DNA of 58,544 bases from Natrialbaceae archaeon Tc-Br11_E2g14 (GCA_001564275.1 LKND01000006.1:1-58544); one strand, 5' to 3'; shown: positions 26,472 through 36,297, numbered from the stretch's first letter. Made by a program: numbers and translations. Notes: generated by a model from the letters alone, not told the origin.

Positions 26472-27448
26472 GGGATGCGGACGCGCTCGAGAGCGTCCTG
26501 TGCGACCGTCGTGCCATCGTCAGCTGCCGTGTCGGTTCCAACCTTGATCCGGTGGCCGAGTACCTGTGTGGCCTCGTACTGTACGTCATCCGGGATGACG
26601 TACTCTCGACCGTCGAGGACGGCCCGGGCCTGGGCCGCCCGCAACAGCGCGATCGTTCCCCGCGGACTCGCGCCAATGATCGCGTGATCGCGGGTGTAGT
26701 TCGCGAGTTCGCTCGCGTACTGCCGGATCGGCGGTTCGACGGCAACGTTCGCCACCGTCTCGCGAGCACGCACGATCGACTCGAGGTCGGTGACTGCCTC
26801 GAGACTCTCGATCGGATGGTGGCCGACGGTTCGGCCGAGCATCTCGCTTTCCTCCTCGGGGGTCGGGTACCCGAGCGTGAGTTTCTTCATAAAGCGGTCA
26901 ATCTCCGCAAACGGCAGCTCGTAGGTCCGGTTAGGCTCGACGGCGTTCTGGGTGGCGATGACGACGAACGGGTCCGGAAGGGGTCGGGTGTCGCCGTCGA
27001 CCGTCACCTGGCGTTCCTCCATGGCCTCGAGCAGTGCCGACTGGGTCTTCGGCGGCGCGCGGTTGATCTCGTCGCCGAGAACGATATTGGCGAAGATGGG
27101 GCCAGCCTGGAACTCGAACTCCCGGGTCTTCTGGTTAAAGACGTTGACCCCAGTGATGTCCGAGGGGAGGAGGTCAGGCGTGAACTGGACGCGGCGGAAA
27201 CTACAGTCAATCGAGCGGGCTATCGATCGCGCGAGCATCGTCTTGCCAACGCCGGGGACGTCGTCGAGGAGGACGTGGCCGCGGGCCAGGATGGTTGTGA
27301 CGACGTGTTCAACCGCCTCGTCGTGGCCGACGATGACGCGGGTGACGTTGTCGGTGATTTCGTCGGTCAACTCGGCGACGGTCCCGATCGGCAAGGGATC
27401 GATCGACCCGAGCTGGCCAGGGCGTGGTGAGGGATTCGCGTCAGTCAT
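26468..27448 (-). CDS. MoxR-family AAA ATPase
   Basis: 326-residue AAA+ ATPase. Walker [10 protein letters not shown] (residues 62-70), Walker [14 protein letters not shown] (Asp126, Glu127), sensor-type segment [17 protein letters not shown] and a C-terminal lid with [17 protein letters not shown] are all seen. MoxR proteins act as chaperones that activate metal-dependent or VWA-type partners. It is the first gene of the three-gene operon with DUF58 and transglutaminase and overlaps DUF58 by 4 bp. Confidence 0.93.
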   Translation of the reverse strand: MTDANPSPRPGQLGSIDPLPIGTVAELTDEITDNVTRVIVGHDEAVEHVVTTILARGHVLLDDVPGVGKTMLARSIARSIDCSFRRVQFTPDLLPSDITGVNVFNQKTREFEFQAGPIFANIVLGDEINRAPPKTQSALLEAMEERQVTVDGDTRPLPDPFVVIATQNAVEPNRTYELPFAEIDRFMKKLTLGYPTPEEESEMLGRTVGHHPIESLEAVTDLESIVRARETVANVAVEPPIRQYASELANYTRDHAIIGASPRGTIALLRAAQARAVLDGREYVIPDDVQYEATQVLGHRIKVGTDTAADDGTTVAQDALERVRIP

Positions 27449-27882
27449 GCTAGATAGGGGGTCGCACCCGCCGCGGGGAGACGGGAACGACGTGGATGGT
27501 ATGCAGTGATCCGGTACTCAGGCTCATATGTTTTGTGTCTTTCAACTCGGGCGTGGATCACCCGTTTGCGACTGCGCCTGTCGCGATGCGGTGTCGTGAC
27601 ATACCACGTGGTGAACGTGTATGAGGCCTCGAGCAGTAAATAAGTGTAGCTGCCGGAAGACACACCGACTGCGGAGACGGCTGGTGGCCGCTCGTTGGCA
27701 ACTCGTCTCACCGGTCGGGAGACCCTCCTCGTGGTTTCGCACTTCGCCGCTATCGTCGAGTCGGCTGGGGCGGGAGGCCAGTCGACGCCGCAGTGACCGG
27801 TCGACGCCGCTGGATCCCATCAGCCGTCGAGTGTCGCCACTCGCCGGGTAACAATCAGAAAACGATACCCCGACTGACCCCC
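27449..27882. other. Intergenic region, no gene recognised
   Basis: 434 bp between the moxR-type start and the end of the cold-shock gene. It should hold the promoter of the MoxR operon. An A/T-rich stretch is present near 27521-27545, but a unique box could not be fixed. On the minus strand the T-rich run just after the cold-shock gene (27852-27864) may act as its terminator. Confidence 0.4.
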
Positions 27883-28077
27883 TTACAGACGCTCGAGATT
27901 CGTCGCTCGTGGGCCCTTCTCTGCCTCCTCGATGTCGAACTCGACGTCTTGTCCCTCCTCGAGGTCAGGACCGCCAACGTCCTCCATGTGGAAGAACACG
28001 TCGTCGTCCGCGTCGTCAGTTTCGATGAAGCCGTAACCGCCTGTGTCGTTGAAGAATGCGACCGTACCTTTCGCCAT
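27883..28077 (-). CDS. Cold-shock domain protein (CspA type)
   Basis: 64-residue single cold-shock domain that binds single-stranded nucleic acid, acting as an RNA chaperone. The RNP1-like GGYGFIE (residues 13-19) and RNP2-like DVFFHME (25-31) motifs are intact. Acidic adaptation is strong, as in other haloarchaeal Csp. ATG 28077 is supported by a box A (GGTTTATCAC on the minus strand) about 30 bp upstream. Confidence 0.95.
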   Translation of the reverse strand: MAKGTVAFFNDTGGYGFIETDDADDDVFFHMEDVGGPDLEEGQDVEFDIEEAEKGPRATNLERL

Positions 28078-28102
28078 TGCACCCGTACAGACTCAGGACT
28101 GA

Positions 28103-28112
28103 GTGATAAACC
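28103..28112 (-). promoter_or_regulatory. TATA box of the cold-shock gene
   Basis: GGTTTATCAC on the minus strand, 26-35 bp before the start codon at 28077, fits a leaderless or near-leaderless promoter. Confidence 0.55.
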
Positions 28113-28177
28113 TTCGGGAGGGATCACAGCGTCCGAAGAGAACCATCCCTCCGTCGACCGAGTGACTGTTTGTCACA

Positions 28178-28260
28178 TATACCGTCGGACAGAACGGTTG
28201 ATAGATTCACCGGAGATCGGTCCCGGTGACAGACTATCAAAGCCTCTGTCCGACGGTATA
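28178..28260. repeat. 83-bp palindromic element with perfect 16-bp terminal inverted repeat
   Basis: TATACCGTCGGACAGA (28178-28193) is matched exactly by TCTGTCCGACGGTATA (28245-28260), and the inner parts (TTGATAGA/ACTATCAA and CACCGG/CCGGTG) also pair, so nearly the whole unit can fold into one hairpin. Its ends differ from the other two palindromic families. It lies in the 338-bp gene-free stretch between the cold-shock gene and the gene at 28416. The rest of that stretch (28261-28415) holds short palindromes but no recognised gene. Confidence 0.75.
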
Positions 28261-28415
28261 GTACAGGGAGATTGTGTGAAAAAAACCACTTATCGCTCAC
28301 ATAAGTACGTCACTGGGCGTCCCGGTTGGGACCTTTCGCTGATACCGGGATCCCGAATTCCGGAACGTCCCCGCGAACGAACAGTTAGATTCACGGGTAC
28401 TCCAGCGGAGTCCTC

Positions 28416-28694
28416 TCACCAGGGTTTACACGACTCACAGACGAACGAATCCTCACTTCGCCAGAGACGGCTTACGTCCGAGTGACAACTCGAACAGGTA
28501 AACTCCCCCCACACATACGTCGACAGGGACGGAGACGGCAATTCGTCGCCCTCACCTGTGACGGTGTCAGATTGGCCGTCACCGGTCTCCTCGGCCGTCG
28601 GGTCTTCTTCGGGCGTGGCGTCTGTGTCAGTCGAATTCGAGGGCGACGACTCCGCCTCGATACCGAAATCACTCAGGCGGCGGTCTTTGGTCAC
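28416..28694 (-). CDS. Small acidic protein with C-terminal zinc ribbon
   Basis: 92 residues from GTG 28694 (VTKDRRLSDFGI). The middle is a disordered Thr/Glu/Asp-rich segment. The C-terminus carries two Cys pairs, CSSC and CESC, within WGEFTCSSCHSDVSRLW and FVCESCKPW, likely one zinc ribbon. Small haloarchaeal proteins with this layout (DUF7573-like by resemblance) are common but uncharacterised. It may act in regulation or RNA binding; nothing in the neighbours clarifies this. The palindromic element at 28776 lies 81 bp upstream of its start. Confidence 0.7.
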   Translation of the reverse strand: MTKDRRLSDFGIEAESSPSNSTDTDATPEEDPTAEETGDGQSDTVTGEGDELPSPSLSTYVWGEFTCSSCHSDVSRLWRSEDSFVCESCKPW

Positions 28695-28775
28695 AGGCCC
28701 GCATACGGCCCCTCACGGCTTAATCGCTCCGCTCACCCGAGGCTCGAGTCACTGGTGACGGAGGCGTGTCTGTGC

Positions 28776-28893
28776 TACAGTAGCCACTGAACGTCATTGC
28801 ACACCCTCACGAGACCATGGCTCAGAACCGGTTTGTCACCAGTTCTGGGCCGACTCGCCCTGAGGGGGTGAAAACCGTTTCAATTGGTACTAT
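28776..28893. repeat. Family-1 palindromic element (copy B, inverted relative to copy A)
   Basis: About 118 bp. Left end TACAGTAGCCACTGAACGTC, right end GTTTCAATTGGTACTAT. Inner hairpin GGCTCAGAACCGGT (28819-28832)/ACCAGTTCTGGGCC (28838-28851). It matches the reverse complement of the copy at 20707 over nearly its full length. It occupies most of the 326-bp gap before the ferredoxin lipoprotein gene; nothing else was recognised there. Confidence 0.85.
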
Positions 28894-29020
28894 CGCCCAC
28901 CCGTACCACGGTCGGGAGACAGTTAACAGGTGAACACCAGGATTGAGGGGCGGTTTTGACGGCCGCACTCGCCCAGCTACGGTGATGTCGAGAGCATGTG
29001 CGATAAAAAGGGGACCGCCC

Positions 29021-29908
29021 TCAGTCGTCTGGGTGAATGTTCGTCTCGAGGGCGAAGTCGTCTTCGGCGTGAGCCGTACAGGTCAGCAGCCAGCCGTCTT
29101 CGATCTGCTCGTCCTCGAGGTAGTGGTTTTCCTCGTGGTTGATGACGTCGTTGGCGTCGCCGTCGACCCTGGCGGTACACTGACCACAGCGACCGGACTC
29201 ACAGGAGTACTCCATCTCCCAGCCTTCGTCGAGTGCCGCGTAGAGGAGCGCTTGGTCCTCGTCCACGTCGAGGGTTTCGTCGAACTCGAGGAACTCGATG
29301 CTGTTGGTACCGTCGTCTGGGTGAATGTTCGTCTCGAGGGCGAAGTCGTCTTCGGCGTGAGCCGTACAGGTCAGCAGCCAGCCGTCTTCGATCTGCTCGT
29401 CCTCGAGGTAGTGGTTTTCCTCGTGGCTGATGACGTCGTTGGCGTCGCCGTCGACCCTGGCAGTACATTGACCACAACGACCGGCCTCACAGGAGTACTC
29501 CATCTCCCAGCCTTCGTCGAGTGCCGCGTAGAGGAGCGCTTCCTCGTCCGTGACTTCGAGGGTTTCGTCGAACTCGAGGAACTCGACGTCGTAGATGGCG
29601 GCCTCCTCTTCTTCCGCTTCGTCATCGTCCTCGGTGTCGTCTTCTGTCTCCTCGTCCTCGGTATCGTCTTCAGTCTCTTCGTCCGCAGTGTCGTCTTCCG
29701 GTTCGTCCGCAGTGTCGTCTTCTGGCGCTTCGTCCTCCTCGTCCTCGAACAACCCCATACACCCGGCGACGGCGACCGTCCCCACCCCGCCGATGGAAAC
29801 GAGAACGCGACGGCGGTTGAGGTCCGATCGATCACACGGCCGGCCGGGACACGTTTGCTCGGTCGCTTCGTCGTCACGCTCTTCACTGGTTGGTCGTTCG
29901 GTTGACAT
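29021..29908 (-). CDS. Tat-exported lipoprotein with two tandem [2Fe-2S] ferredoxin domains
   Basis: 295 residues. A twin-arginine segment (NRRRVL, 31-36) and lipobox VAGC (Cys50) indicate Tat export of a folded protein and lipid anchoring outside the cell. An acidic linker of T-E-D-D repeats (~54-104) follows. Two plant-type ferredoxin domains (~106-199 and 203-295) each carry the full ligand set: Cys140/145/148/181 and Cys236/241/244/277. They are nearly identical, down to the DNA. Haloarchaeal ferredoxins are normally cytoplasmic, so a surface-anchored pair is unusual and suggests extracytoplasmic electron transfer. The partner is unknown. ATG 29908 was chosen as the first ATG ahead of the Tat motif. 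Confidence 0.88.
   Translation of the reverse strand: MSTERPTSEERDDEATEQTCPGRPCDRSDLNRRRVLVSIGGVGTVAVAGCMGLFEDEEDEAPEDDTADEPEDDTADEETEDDTEDEETEDDTEDDDEAEEEEAAIYDVEFLEFDETLEVTDEEALLYAALDEGWEMEYSCEAGRCGQCTARVDGDANDVISHEENHYLEDEQIEDGWLLTCTAHAEDDFALETNIHPDDGTNSIEFLEFDETLDVDEDQALLYAALDEGWEMEYSCESGRCGQCTARVDGDANDVINHEENHYLEDEQIEDGWLLTCTAHAEDDFALETNIHPDD
29024..29587. repeat. Tandem 276-bp intragenic duplication (ferredoxin domains)
   Basis: 29024-29299 and 29312-29587 are near-identical direct repeats offset by 288 bp (96 codons). Only about ten to fifteen positions differ, several of them silent. This indicates a recent duplication or ongoing gene conversion within the lipoprotein gene. Confidence 0.9.
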
Positions 29909-29989
29909 AATAATTTTATATTCGAACGGCCACTCGATGGTGGCTACTCTTCAATATTAAGCGTTTTTTATAAGCGGTATAGGAGAACA

Positions 29990-30010
29990 CCCCGAGGCTT
30001 GACCTCGGGG
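29990..30010. repeat. Solitary hairpin resembling an IS200/IS605 right end
   Basis: CCCCGAGG-CTTGA-CCTCGGGG forms a perfect 8-bp stem followed by ATGAATCC. The shape (GC stem, short loop, then an ATGA/ATGT-like tail) resembles the right-end hairpin after the intact tnpB at 47937-47956, although the sequence differs. It lies between the ferredoxin lipoprotein and tRNA-Pro genes with no transposase beside it. It may be a remnant; that is inference. Confidence 0.4.
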
Positions 30011-30183
30011 ATGAATCCGATAGGCAGTCCTGATACAAATCATTAAGTAGACACATTCCCAACACGTAGACAGCGATGGAACACAGCAAGCTGTAGTTGC
30101 CGGCGCACGAACCCGGGGTTGGCACACTCACGCTCGAGGTTCATCGAGTGGCTGCTGCTCACGAGTTTGTTCGCGAGGAAAAG

Positions 30184-30256
30184 TGGGACCGCCCGGATTT
30201 GAACCGGGGTCACGGGCACCCAAGGCCCGAAGTATACCAGGCTAACCCACGGTCCC
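30184..30256 (-). tRNA. tRNA-Pro (anticodon UGG)
   Basis: 73 nt on the minus strand. Acceptor GGGACCG pairs with CGGUCCC followed by discriminator A. The anticodon stem CGGGC/GCCCG encloses loop CUUGGGU with UGG at positions 34-36. The T-arm contains GGUUCAAAUCC. A box A (TTTATC on the minus strand, 30281-30286) lies about 25-30 bp upstream. CCA is not encoded. Confidence 0.95.
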
Positions 30257-30420
30257 GTGACCACACTTCAGGGTGCGGGGGATAAAGGGTTTCGTTTGTC
30301 GCCTCCCGTGAGTCACGCTGTCACGACCGATCGCCAGCCCCTCGAGACGCCCTGCACACCCAACCCACCAGCATCTCCCCTTTCGAAAGGCATAATCACG
30401 TTAACGCCTCAGAGGTGATA

Positions 30421-31356
30421 ATGAGTCATCAACTTCCGGACGTTCAGGCCACGGCCCCCGACGTCACCGTCGGTCTGAGTCAAGTCGGGGTCACCGGTGT
30501 CGAAAAGCTCGTCAAGATCGCGCGTCCAGACGCGCGACCGCTCATCTTCACCGCCGAGTTCGAGGTCTTCGTCGACCTCCCCTCCTGGCGCAAAGGGGCG
30601 GACATGAGCCGCAATATGGAGGTCATCGACGAAATCCTCGAGGAGGCCACCCGCGAGGAGGCCTACCGAATCGAAGACGTCTGTGGCCAGGCCGCCGAGC
30701 GCCTGCTCGAGAAACACGACTACACCTCGAAAGCGGAGGTGTCGATGGAGGCCGAGTTCATGCGCCGCGAGCAGACGCCAGCCAGCGACCGGGAGACCCA
30801 ACACTGGGTCGACGTCATCGCCTCCGCAACCGCGACCGAGGAGGGCACCCGTGAGGAGGTCGGTGCCCACGTCGTCGGGATGACGGTCTGTCCCTGTTCC
30901 CAGGGGATGTCTGCCTCTCGAGCCCAGGACAAACTCGAGGAACTCGACATCGCCGAGGAGAAAATCGCCGAGTTCCTCGAAGACGTGCCCCAGCCGGGGC
31001 ACTCCCAGCGGGGCCACGCCACCCTGACCATCGAGAGCGACGGCGCACCGGACGTCGATCTGAACGACGTCATCGATGTCGCCCGCGACGCGATGAGCGC
31101 CCACATCTACAATCTCGCGAAGCGGCCCGACGAGGACCACATGACCTTCGAGGCCCACAGCGACGCCAAGTTCGTCGAGGATTGCGTGCGGGCGATGGCC
31201 GATGGCGTCCTCGAGGAGTTCGGCCACCTGCCCGACGACGCCGTTATTCGCCTCTCTCAGTCGAACGACGAGTCGATCCACCAGCACAACGCCCACGCCG
31301 AGCGCGTCGTCGACATGGCGACCCTGCGAGCGGAGGTCAACGGCGACCACGTCTGA
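30421..31356 (+). CDS. mptA: GTP cyclohydrolase MptA (type IV)
   Basis: 311-residue Fe(II)-dependent GTP cyclohydrolase that makes 7,8-dihydro-D-neopterin 2',3'-cyclic phosphate, the first step of archaeal tetrahydromethanopterin/folate-type pterin synthesis. Sequence marks: [46 protein letters not shown] (metal Cys), and [15 protein letters not shown] near the C-terminus. ATG 30421 ([10 protein letters not shown]) is preferred over 30415. An A/T box (CATAATCAC) lies about 25-30 bp upstream. The gene stands alone between tRNA-Pro and a decayed insertion sequence. Confidence 0.93.
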   Translation: MSHQLPDVQATAPDVTVGLSQVGVTGVEKLVKIARPDARPLIFTAEFEVFVDLPSWRKGADMSRNMEVIDEILEEATREEAYRIEDVCGQAAERLLEKHDYTSKAEVSMEAEFMRREQTPASDRETQHWVDVIASATATEEGTREEVGAHVVGMTVCPCSQGMSASRAQDKLEELDIAEEKIAEFLEDVPQPGHSQRGHATLTIESDGAPDVDLNDVIDVARDAMSAHIYNLAKRPDEDHMTFEAHSDAKFVEDCVRAMADGVLEEFGHLPDDAVIRLSQSNDESIHQHNAHAERVVDMATLRAEVNGDHV

Positions 31357-31431
31357 ACCGGTTGCGGTTCCCTCGGGTGGCTGGCTGGATTGGATTCATT
31401 GGTACCGAACGGTGGCTGTCACGGTCAGTAG

Positions 31432-31790
31432 TCACCAGAACGGGGTGTCGCGGTTGAACAGGTCAAACCCGGCCACACGAGCCAGCGGTGTTCACACACT
31501 GACTGTGGTTCACCCACGAAGATAACCGCCGCGGCGAGCAGTGTGAGTGGCTGATATGTGGGTATGAAATTAACGCAGACGACAACGGCGCGAAAAACGT
31601 CGGGTTGCGGTATATGGGGAAACGACAGCACAGCCTGCGTTCCTCGCCCACGTCGAGGAGCGCAGACCTCTTGGAAAACGAAGTTTTCCAATGGTCAGGA
31701 AATCGTAACTTTCCTTCGACACCAGTGGACGTGCGTATAAATGGTGGGATGGTGAACGACGACGGCTATCGGTCAACTGCCGACAGTTGA
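31432..31790 (+). pseudogene. Decayed TnpB (IS200/IS605 accessory nuclease), C-terminal remnant
   Basis: Translated fragments match the C-terminal zinc finger and final RuvC motif of TnpB: GVAVEQVKPGHTSQRCSHTDCG in one frame, then after a one-base loss near 31510, THEDNRRGEQC and EINADDNGAKNVGLRYM in the next frame. The N-terminal RuvC parts are missing and an in-frame TAG lies at 31429. The last residues RINGGMVNDDGYRSTADS resemble TnpB tails. No tnpA is nearby. The 147 bp after it (31791-31937) contain short hairpins (ACGGGCCACGGCCCGT) that may be the old right end. Confidence 0.8.
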
Positions 31791-31937
31791 TCGTCGGGAG
31801 TCCACATCAAAGCCCCATCTGCTCACGGGCCACGGCCCGTTCGCATGATTCGCGGGACCGCCGGTCCCACGCTACCCTCAACGAGCGAACCACGTATGCG
31901 GTGAGGGAAGCAGGGTGGGGTCGTTTCCCAAGCCGTG

Positions 31938-32732
<795 letters not shown>

Positions 32733-32908
32733 GGCCCATCGTTTGCCGGGTCGGGCAAAAGTGTTGTCGGTGAGTGGGATCCGTACCGCTCGAGATGTGT
32801 CGACGCCGCGTCATTGTGCACACGCTCGAGCGTTCGAAAACCCACATCCGTTCGAGGTCTCCAACTCACCCACACCCTTCCGAGCCTGAGCTCCAATACG
32901 TCCGGCCG

Positions 32909-33712
32909 CTAGAACGTCAACGGCTCCGCCTCCTTCCAGCGAGGGAGGAACTCCTGGTGGACGTCGGCAGCGAACTCCGGGTCTTTCAGGTCGATCATCC
33001 CAAACGCCTCACCGGAGCCAAGTGGGTTGGGCACCTGAATCACGACCTCGACGCCATCGATAACGTTGAACGAACCCGTCACGTCCTCGTTCGTCCGCAC
33101 CGAGAAGTCCTCGCGTTCCTGGAGCGTCTCCTGGTATCGCCGCCCGACGGTCGACGAGAGCGAGTTCACCAGGTCCCGACTCATGAGGACGTCCACACTC
33201 ACGCCCCGATCGAGGGCAGCCTCGAGGTGAGCGAGGACGTCATCACCGACGGTCCGAATGTCGATCTGTGGGGAGGGATCGGCCGCGACCATCACGATGT
33301 CGCGATCCGCGGCTGCGAGCCGTTCCAGCAGCAGGTCGATCGTCTCCTCGGCGCCGACGGACGCGGTCCAGAACTGCTCCTCGACGGGTTCGGCAGCGTC
33401 GAGCTCCGTCGCGAGATCGTCGACGATCGACTCGTACTGGTCTGCCTTCTCGTCGAGTTCGCGCTTTTTGTCCTCGAGTAAGCGATCGAGGGCGGTCGCC
33501 GGTTCGACGGCGACGTATTTCTTCGGACGACTCGCCGTCTGGCTGCGCACCAGATTGTACTGCTCGATGCTGTTGAGCACGTCGTAGATCCGGCCCATGG
33601 GGACGTCACTCGCACGTGACAACTCCTTGGCCGTTGTCGGTCCCGTGTTCAACAGTGCACGATAGGCTCGAGCTTCGTACTCAGACAGCCCAAGGTCCCT
33701 GAGTGTGGCCAT
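32909..33712 (-). CDS. TrmB-family transcriptional regulator
   Basis: 267 residues. An N-terminal winged helix (LGLSEYEARAYRALLNTGPT onward, residues ~6-70) with AKELSRASDVPMGRIYDVLN as recognition region is followed by a coiled segment (~80-105) and a C-terminal effector domain similar to PLD-like TrmB regulators (WTASVGAEETIDLLLERLAAAD). TrmB proteins bind sugars or related metabolites and control transport or metabolic genes. ATG 33712 is supported by a perfect TTTATA box at the expected distance. Targets are unknown; it is divergent from nothing and lies upstream of the orphan ABC ATPase. Confidence 0.88.
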   Translation of the reverse strand: MATLRDLGLSEYEARAYRALLNTGPTTAKELSRASDVPMGRIYDVLNSIEQYNLVRSQTASRPKKYVAVEPATALDRLLEDKKRELDEKADQYESIVDDLATELDAAEPVEEQFWTASVGAEETIDLLLERLAAADRDIVMVAADPSPQIDIRTVGDDVLAHLEAALDRGVSVDVLMSRDLVNSLSSTVGRRYQETLQEREDFSVRTNEDVTGSFNVIDGVEVVIQVPNPLGSGEAFGMIDLKDPEFAADVHQEFLPRWKEAEPLTF

Positions 33713-33733
33713 ACGCGCCACAGGGTGACGAAG

Positions 33734-33744
33734 CACTATAAACG
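33734..33744 (-). promoter_or_regulatory. TATA box of the TrmB-type regulator
   Basis: CGTTTATAGT on the minus strand, about 26 bp before ATG 33712, an ideal box A for a leaderless mRNA. It decides the start codon choice. Confidence 0.65.
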
Positions 33745-33790
33745 CTCGGGTAGTTTGACCACTCCGAGAGTTTTCAGTGCTCTCCCACCC

Positions 33791-35521
33791 CTACTCGAGA
33801 AGCGCTCCGACGCGATTGCTCAATTCCTCAGGGGTTGTCGCGGGCTCGGTCGCGTTCGAACCCCGTGTGGCCACAGCGGTGCCCGCGGAGACGTCCGCTC
33901 CCGGCACCACGACCGCCTCGTGATCGGCGATTCGACAGGCCGCTCGGTGGAGGACCGATCCCGCCTCGTCTCCAACGCGGACCACGAGCGTGCCCTCGAG
34001 CAGGCGGGCGCTCACGCTGGCATAGCGGGCAACCTGAACGCCGAATCGATCGCTCGCACCGCCAAAGTCCTCGAGGATCTCCGTTGCGATTCGTTCGTAT
34101 CGCTGCTCGTTGGCATGGACGGCGAGATCCAACAGCGCCGCCGCCAGTTCGACGTTCGTGTTGACCGGACGCAACGGCCGGTCGAGCAGCCCGGGGCCCG
34201 CCGGCGGGCCGTCGACGAACGATGCGCCATCGCGCAAGCGGTCGATGGTGGTCTCTGCGACGGCGGTCGCATCCTCGAGGGTGTCCGCTCCCAGCACCGA
34301 CCGCGCGGCGAGCAATCCGGCCAGGACACGGGCCTGATTGACCAGCAAGCAGGGTTCGCCTATCCGGGTCCAGGTCTCGGCGGACGCTTCCCCGGTTGCC
34401 ACCCGCGACGACCCCATCGACGAGTCCGGGGCCAATCCGTGGTGAACCACTCCCTCCACCAGCAAGCCCGCTCGCACCGTCTCGAGTGCACGCTCGGCGT
34501 ATCGACCGACTCGCTCGTCGTCCGTGTAGGCGTGGTAGCTACACAGTGCCTCGATGGCCAGCCCGTTGGCGCCGGCGAGGATCGTGTGGTCCACCGGCGG
34601 CTGATCACTCTCGCGGTCGCTTGCCTCGAGGGTGTACCTCGCGGGATCACCCGGGGCCTGGCTCCCGGCGAACGCCCCCGGGAGGCCGGATTCACCTACG
34701 GCTTCACCGGTCGACTCCTCGGAAAGAGCGCCAACCCAACACGTCGTCGTCAGATACTCGATCGTCCGCTCGGCCGGCTCGCGGTAGGTGTCGCTGCCCG
34801 TGTAGAGGTACGCGTTGGCGAACGCTCGGACCAGCGCCGCGTTCGAGTCCAGCAATTTCTCGTGTTGTACGTCACTCCAATTGCGCTCGAGTGCGAAACG
34901 ATAGAACCCGCCCTCGTACTCGTCCAACAGATTGGCGCTCACGGCATCGAAACTCCGTAGGGCCATCTCCCGGTCGCGCTTGAGGGCGAACTCGAGGGCG
35001 TCGGGCAGCGGGAACTTCGGCTCCGGACCCCACCCACCGGCGACCTCGTCGTAGCGCTCGGTGAGCTGGCCGAGCATCTGTCGTTCGATGTCCCCCGTGA
35101 GCGTCCCCGCGGGTGGCTCGTTCCCTTGAACCTGTCGTGGGATCGACCCCGCCTGTGCCCCACGCTCGTTCCAGGTGTCCCGAACCCGCTCGAGTATCTG
35201 TCGAAAGCCGTCGGGACCGAGGTAACCCGCGCCCGTCAGGACGGTGCCGTCGGGCGCCAGGAACACCGTCGAGGGAAACCCACCCATGTTGTATCGGTCC
35301 CGGACCCGAGGCTGGCGGTCCACGTCGACGCGCACCGGCACGAACCCGTCGTTGACGTGCGCCGCGAGCCGCGGCTCCGCGTAGGTTTCCCGATCCATCT
35401 CCCGGCAGGGATCACACCAGGTCGCCGTGAGCGAACACAAAAGCGGGACGTCCCGATCGGCCGCTTCCGCGAACGCGTCTTCCCCCCACGGTCGCCACTC
35501 GACTCGCGTTCGATCCTTCAT
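33791..35521 (-). CDS. DUF255 thioredoxin-fold protein (YyaL/spermatogenesis-associated type)
   Basis: 576 residues. The N-terminal thioredoxin-like domain carries Cys36-x2-Cys39 (ATWCDPCREMDRETYAEP), a DUF255 signature, and FPSTVFLAPDG. The rest forms an (alpha/alpha)6-type domain with AGGWGPEPKFPLPDALEF and EGGFYRFALERNW. Bacterial and eukaryotic homologues are poorly characterised. The family is usually longer (around 700 residues), so this is a shortened haloarchaeal form. ATG 35521 is the first start. It is divergent from the FxsA gene. Confidence 0.87.
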   Translation of the reverse strand: MKDRTRVEWRPWGEDAFAEAADRDVPLLCSLTATWCDPCREMDRETYAEPRLAAHVNDGFVPVRVDVDRQPRVRDRYNMGGFPSTVFLAPDGTVLTGAGYLGPDGFRQILERVRDTWNERGAQAGSIPRQVQGNEPPAGTLTGDIERQMLGQLTERYDEVAGGWGPEPKFPLPDALEFALKRDREMALRSFDAVSANLLDEYEGGFYRFALERNWSDVQHEKLLDSNAALVRAFANAYLYTGSDTYREPAERTIEYLTTTCWVGALSEESTGEAVGESGLPGAFAGSQAPGDPARYTLEASDRESDQPPVDHTILAGANGLAIEALCSYHAYTDDERVGRYAERALETVRAGLLVEGVVHHGLAPDSSMGSSRVATGEASAETWTRIGEPCLLVNQARVLAGLLAARSVLGADTLEDATAVAETTIDRLRDGASFVDGPPAGPGLLDRPLRPVNTNVELAAALLDLAVHANEQRYERIATEILEDFGGASDRFGVQVARYASVSARLLEGTLVVRVGDEAGSVLHRAACRIADHEAVVVPGADVSAGTAVATRGSNATEPATTPEELSNRVGALLE

Positions 35522-35673
35522 ATGCGAGCGTCGGCTGGGGCCGGGGTAAGCGCTTCGTTCATCACTAACGCTCCCGGTGGTATCGCGGCGGCGGACCGCT
35601 CGAGTGGGGATGGTCGTCTCGAGGCTCGATGCGAGCGTAAAGCGTTTTCACCCCACCGCTCCAAGCACGGGCA

Positions 35674-36297
35674 ATGCTCCGGTGGATCCTCGCGCTGCTG
35701 TTCATCCCGTTTCTCGACGCGGTGTTGCTCGCCGTCGTCGTGAGTCAGACCGAGTTCCTGGGCTGGGTCGGGATGGTCGCGCTGGTCGTGCTCACGGGCC
35801 TGATTGGGATGTTGCTGGTCCGGGCCGAGGGCCGCAGAACGCTCCGAAAGACCCAGCGCACCATGGCCGCGGGGAAGCCGCCGACCAACGAGTTGCTCGA
35901 CGCGGGGCTGTTGATCGCCGCAGGTGCGTTCCTGCTGACGCCCGGGCTCGTCACTGACGCCATCGGCTTTCTGCTCGTCGTCCCGCTCACCCGCATCCCG
36001 GTCCGGGCCGGCCTCAAGCGGTTCGTGATCGTGCCCGCCCTCGATAAGCGAACCGAGGGCTTCACGAGCGGCGTCGTCTGGACGACCGGCTTCCCCGACG
36101 ACGACGAGACGCGTGCCTCGTGGGGCGGTGACTTTCAGACGGGCCCCGATAACGACCCCAGTGTAGCGGGTGGGGAGACGAGCTGGGCCGACTCGAGCGA
36201 AGAGACCGTCGACCTCGGTGAGGACGCCTATACCGTGGACCTGGGTGACGAACGTGGTGGCGACCTCGATGGCGAAGACGATCCCCACGCTCGCTAG
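35674..36297 (+). CDS. FxsA family membrane protein
   Basis: 207 residues with about three N-terminal membrane segments and the FxsA signature (LPFLDA-like FIPFLDAVLL at residues 11-20, GMLLVRAEGRR, then LLDAGLLIAAGAFLLTPGLVTDAIG). The C-terminal ~90 residues are acidic and cytoplasmic. In E. coli FxsA moderates F-exclusion of phage T7; its archaeal role is unknown. ATG 35674 is preceded by a T-rich GCGTTTT box about 27-30 bp upstream. Confidence 0.9.
   Translation: MLRWILALLFIPFLDAVLLAVVVSQTEFLGWVGMVALVVLTGLIGMLLVRAEGRRTLRKTQRTMAAGKPPTNELLDAGLLIAAGAFLLTPGLVTDAIGFLLVVPLTRIPVRAGLKRFVIVPALDKRTEGFTSGVVWTTGFPDDDETRASWGGDFQTGPDNDPSVAGGETSWADSSEETVDLGEDAYTVDLGDERGGDLDGEDDPHAR

Noticed and set aside
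30409..31350. 313-codon minus-strand frame opposite mptA
   Set aside because: MptA motifs are complete on the plus strand; the antisense frame is a mirror of the codon bias.
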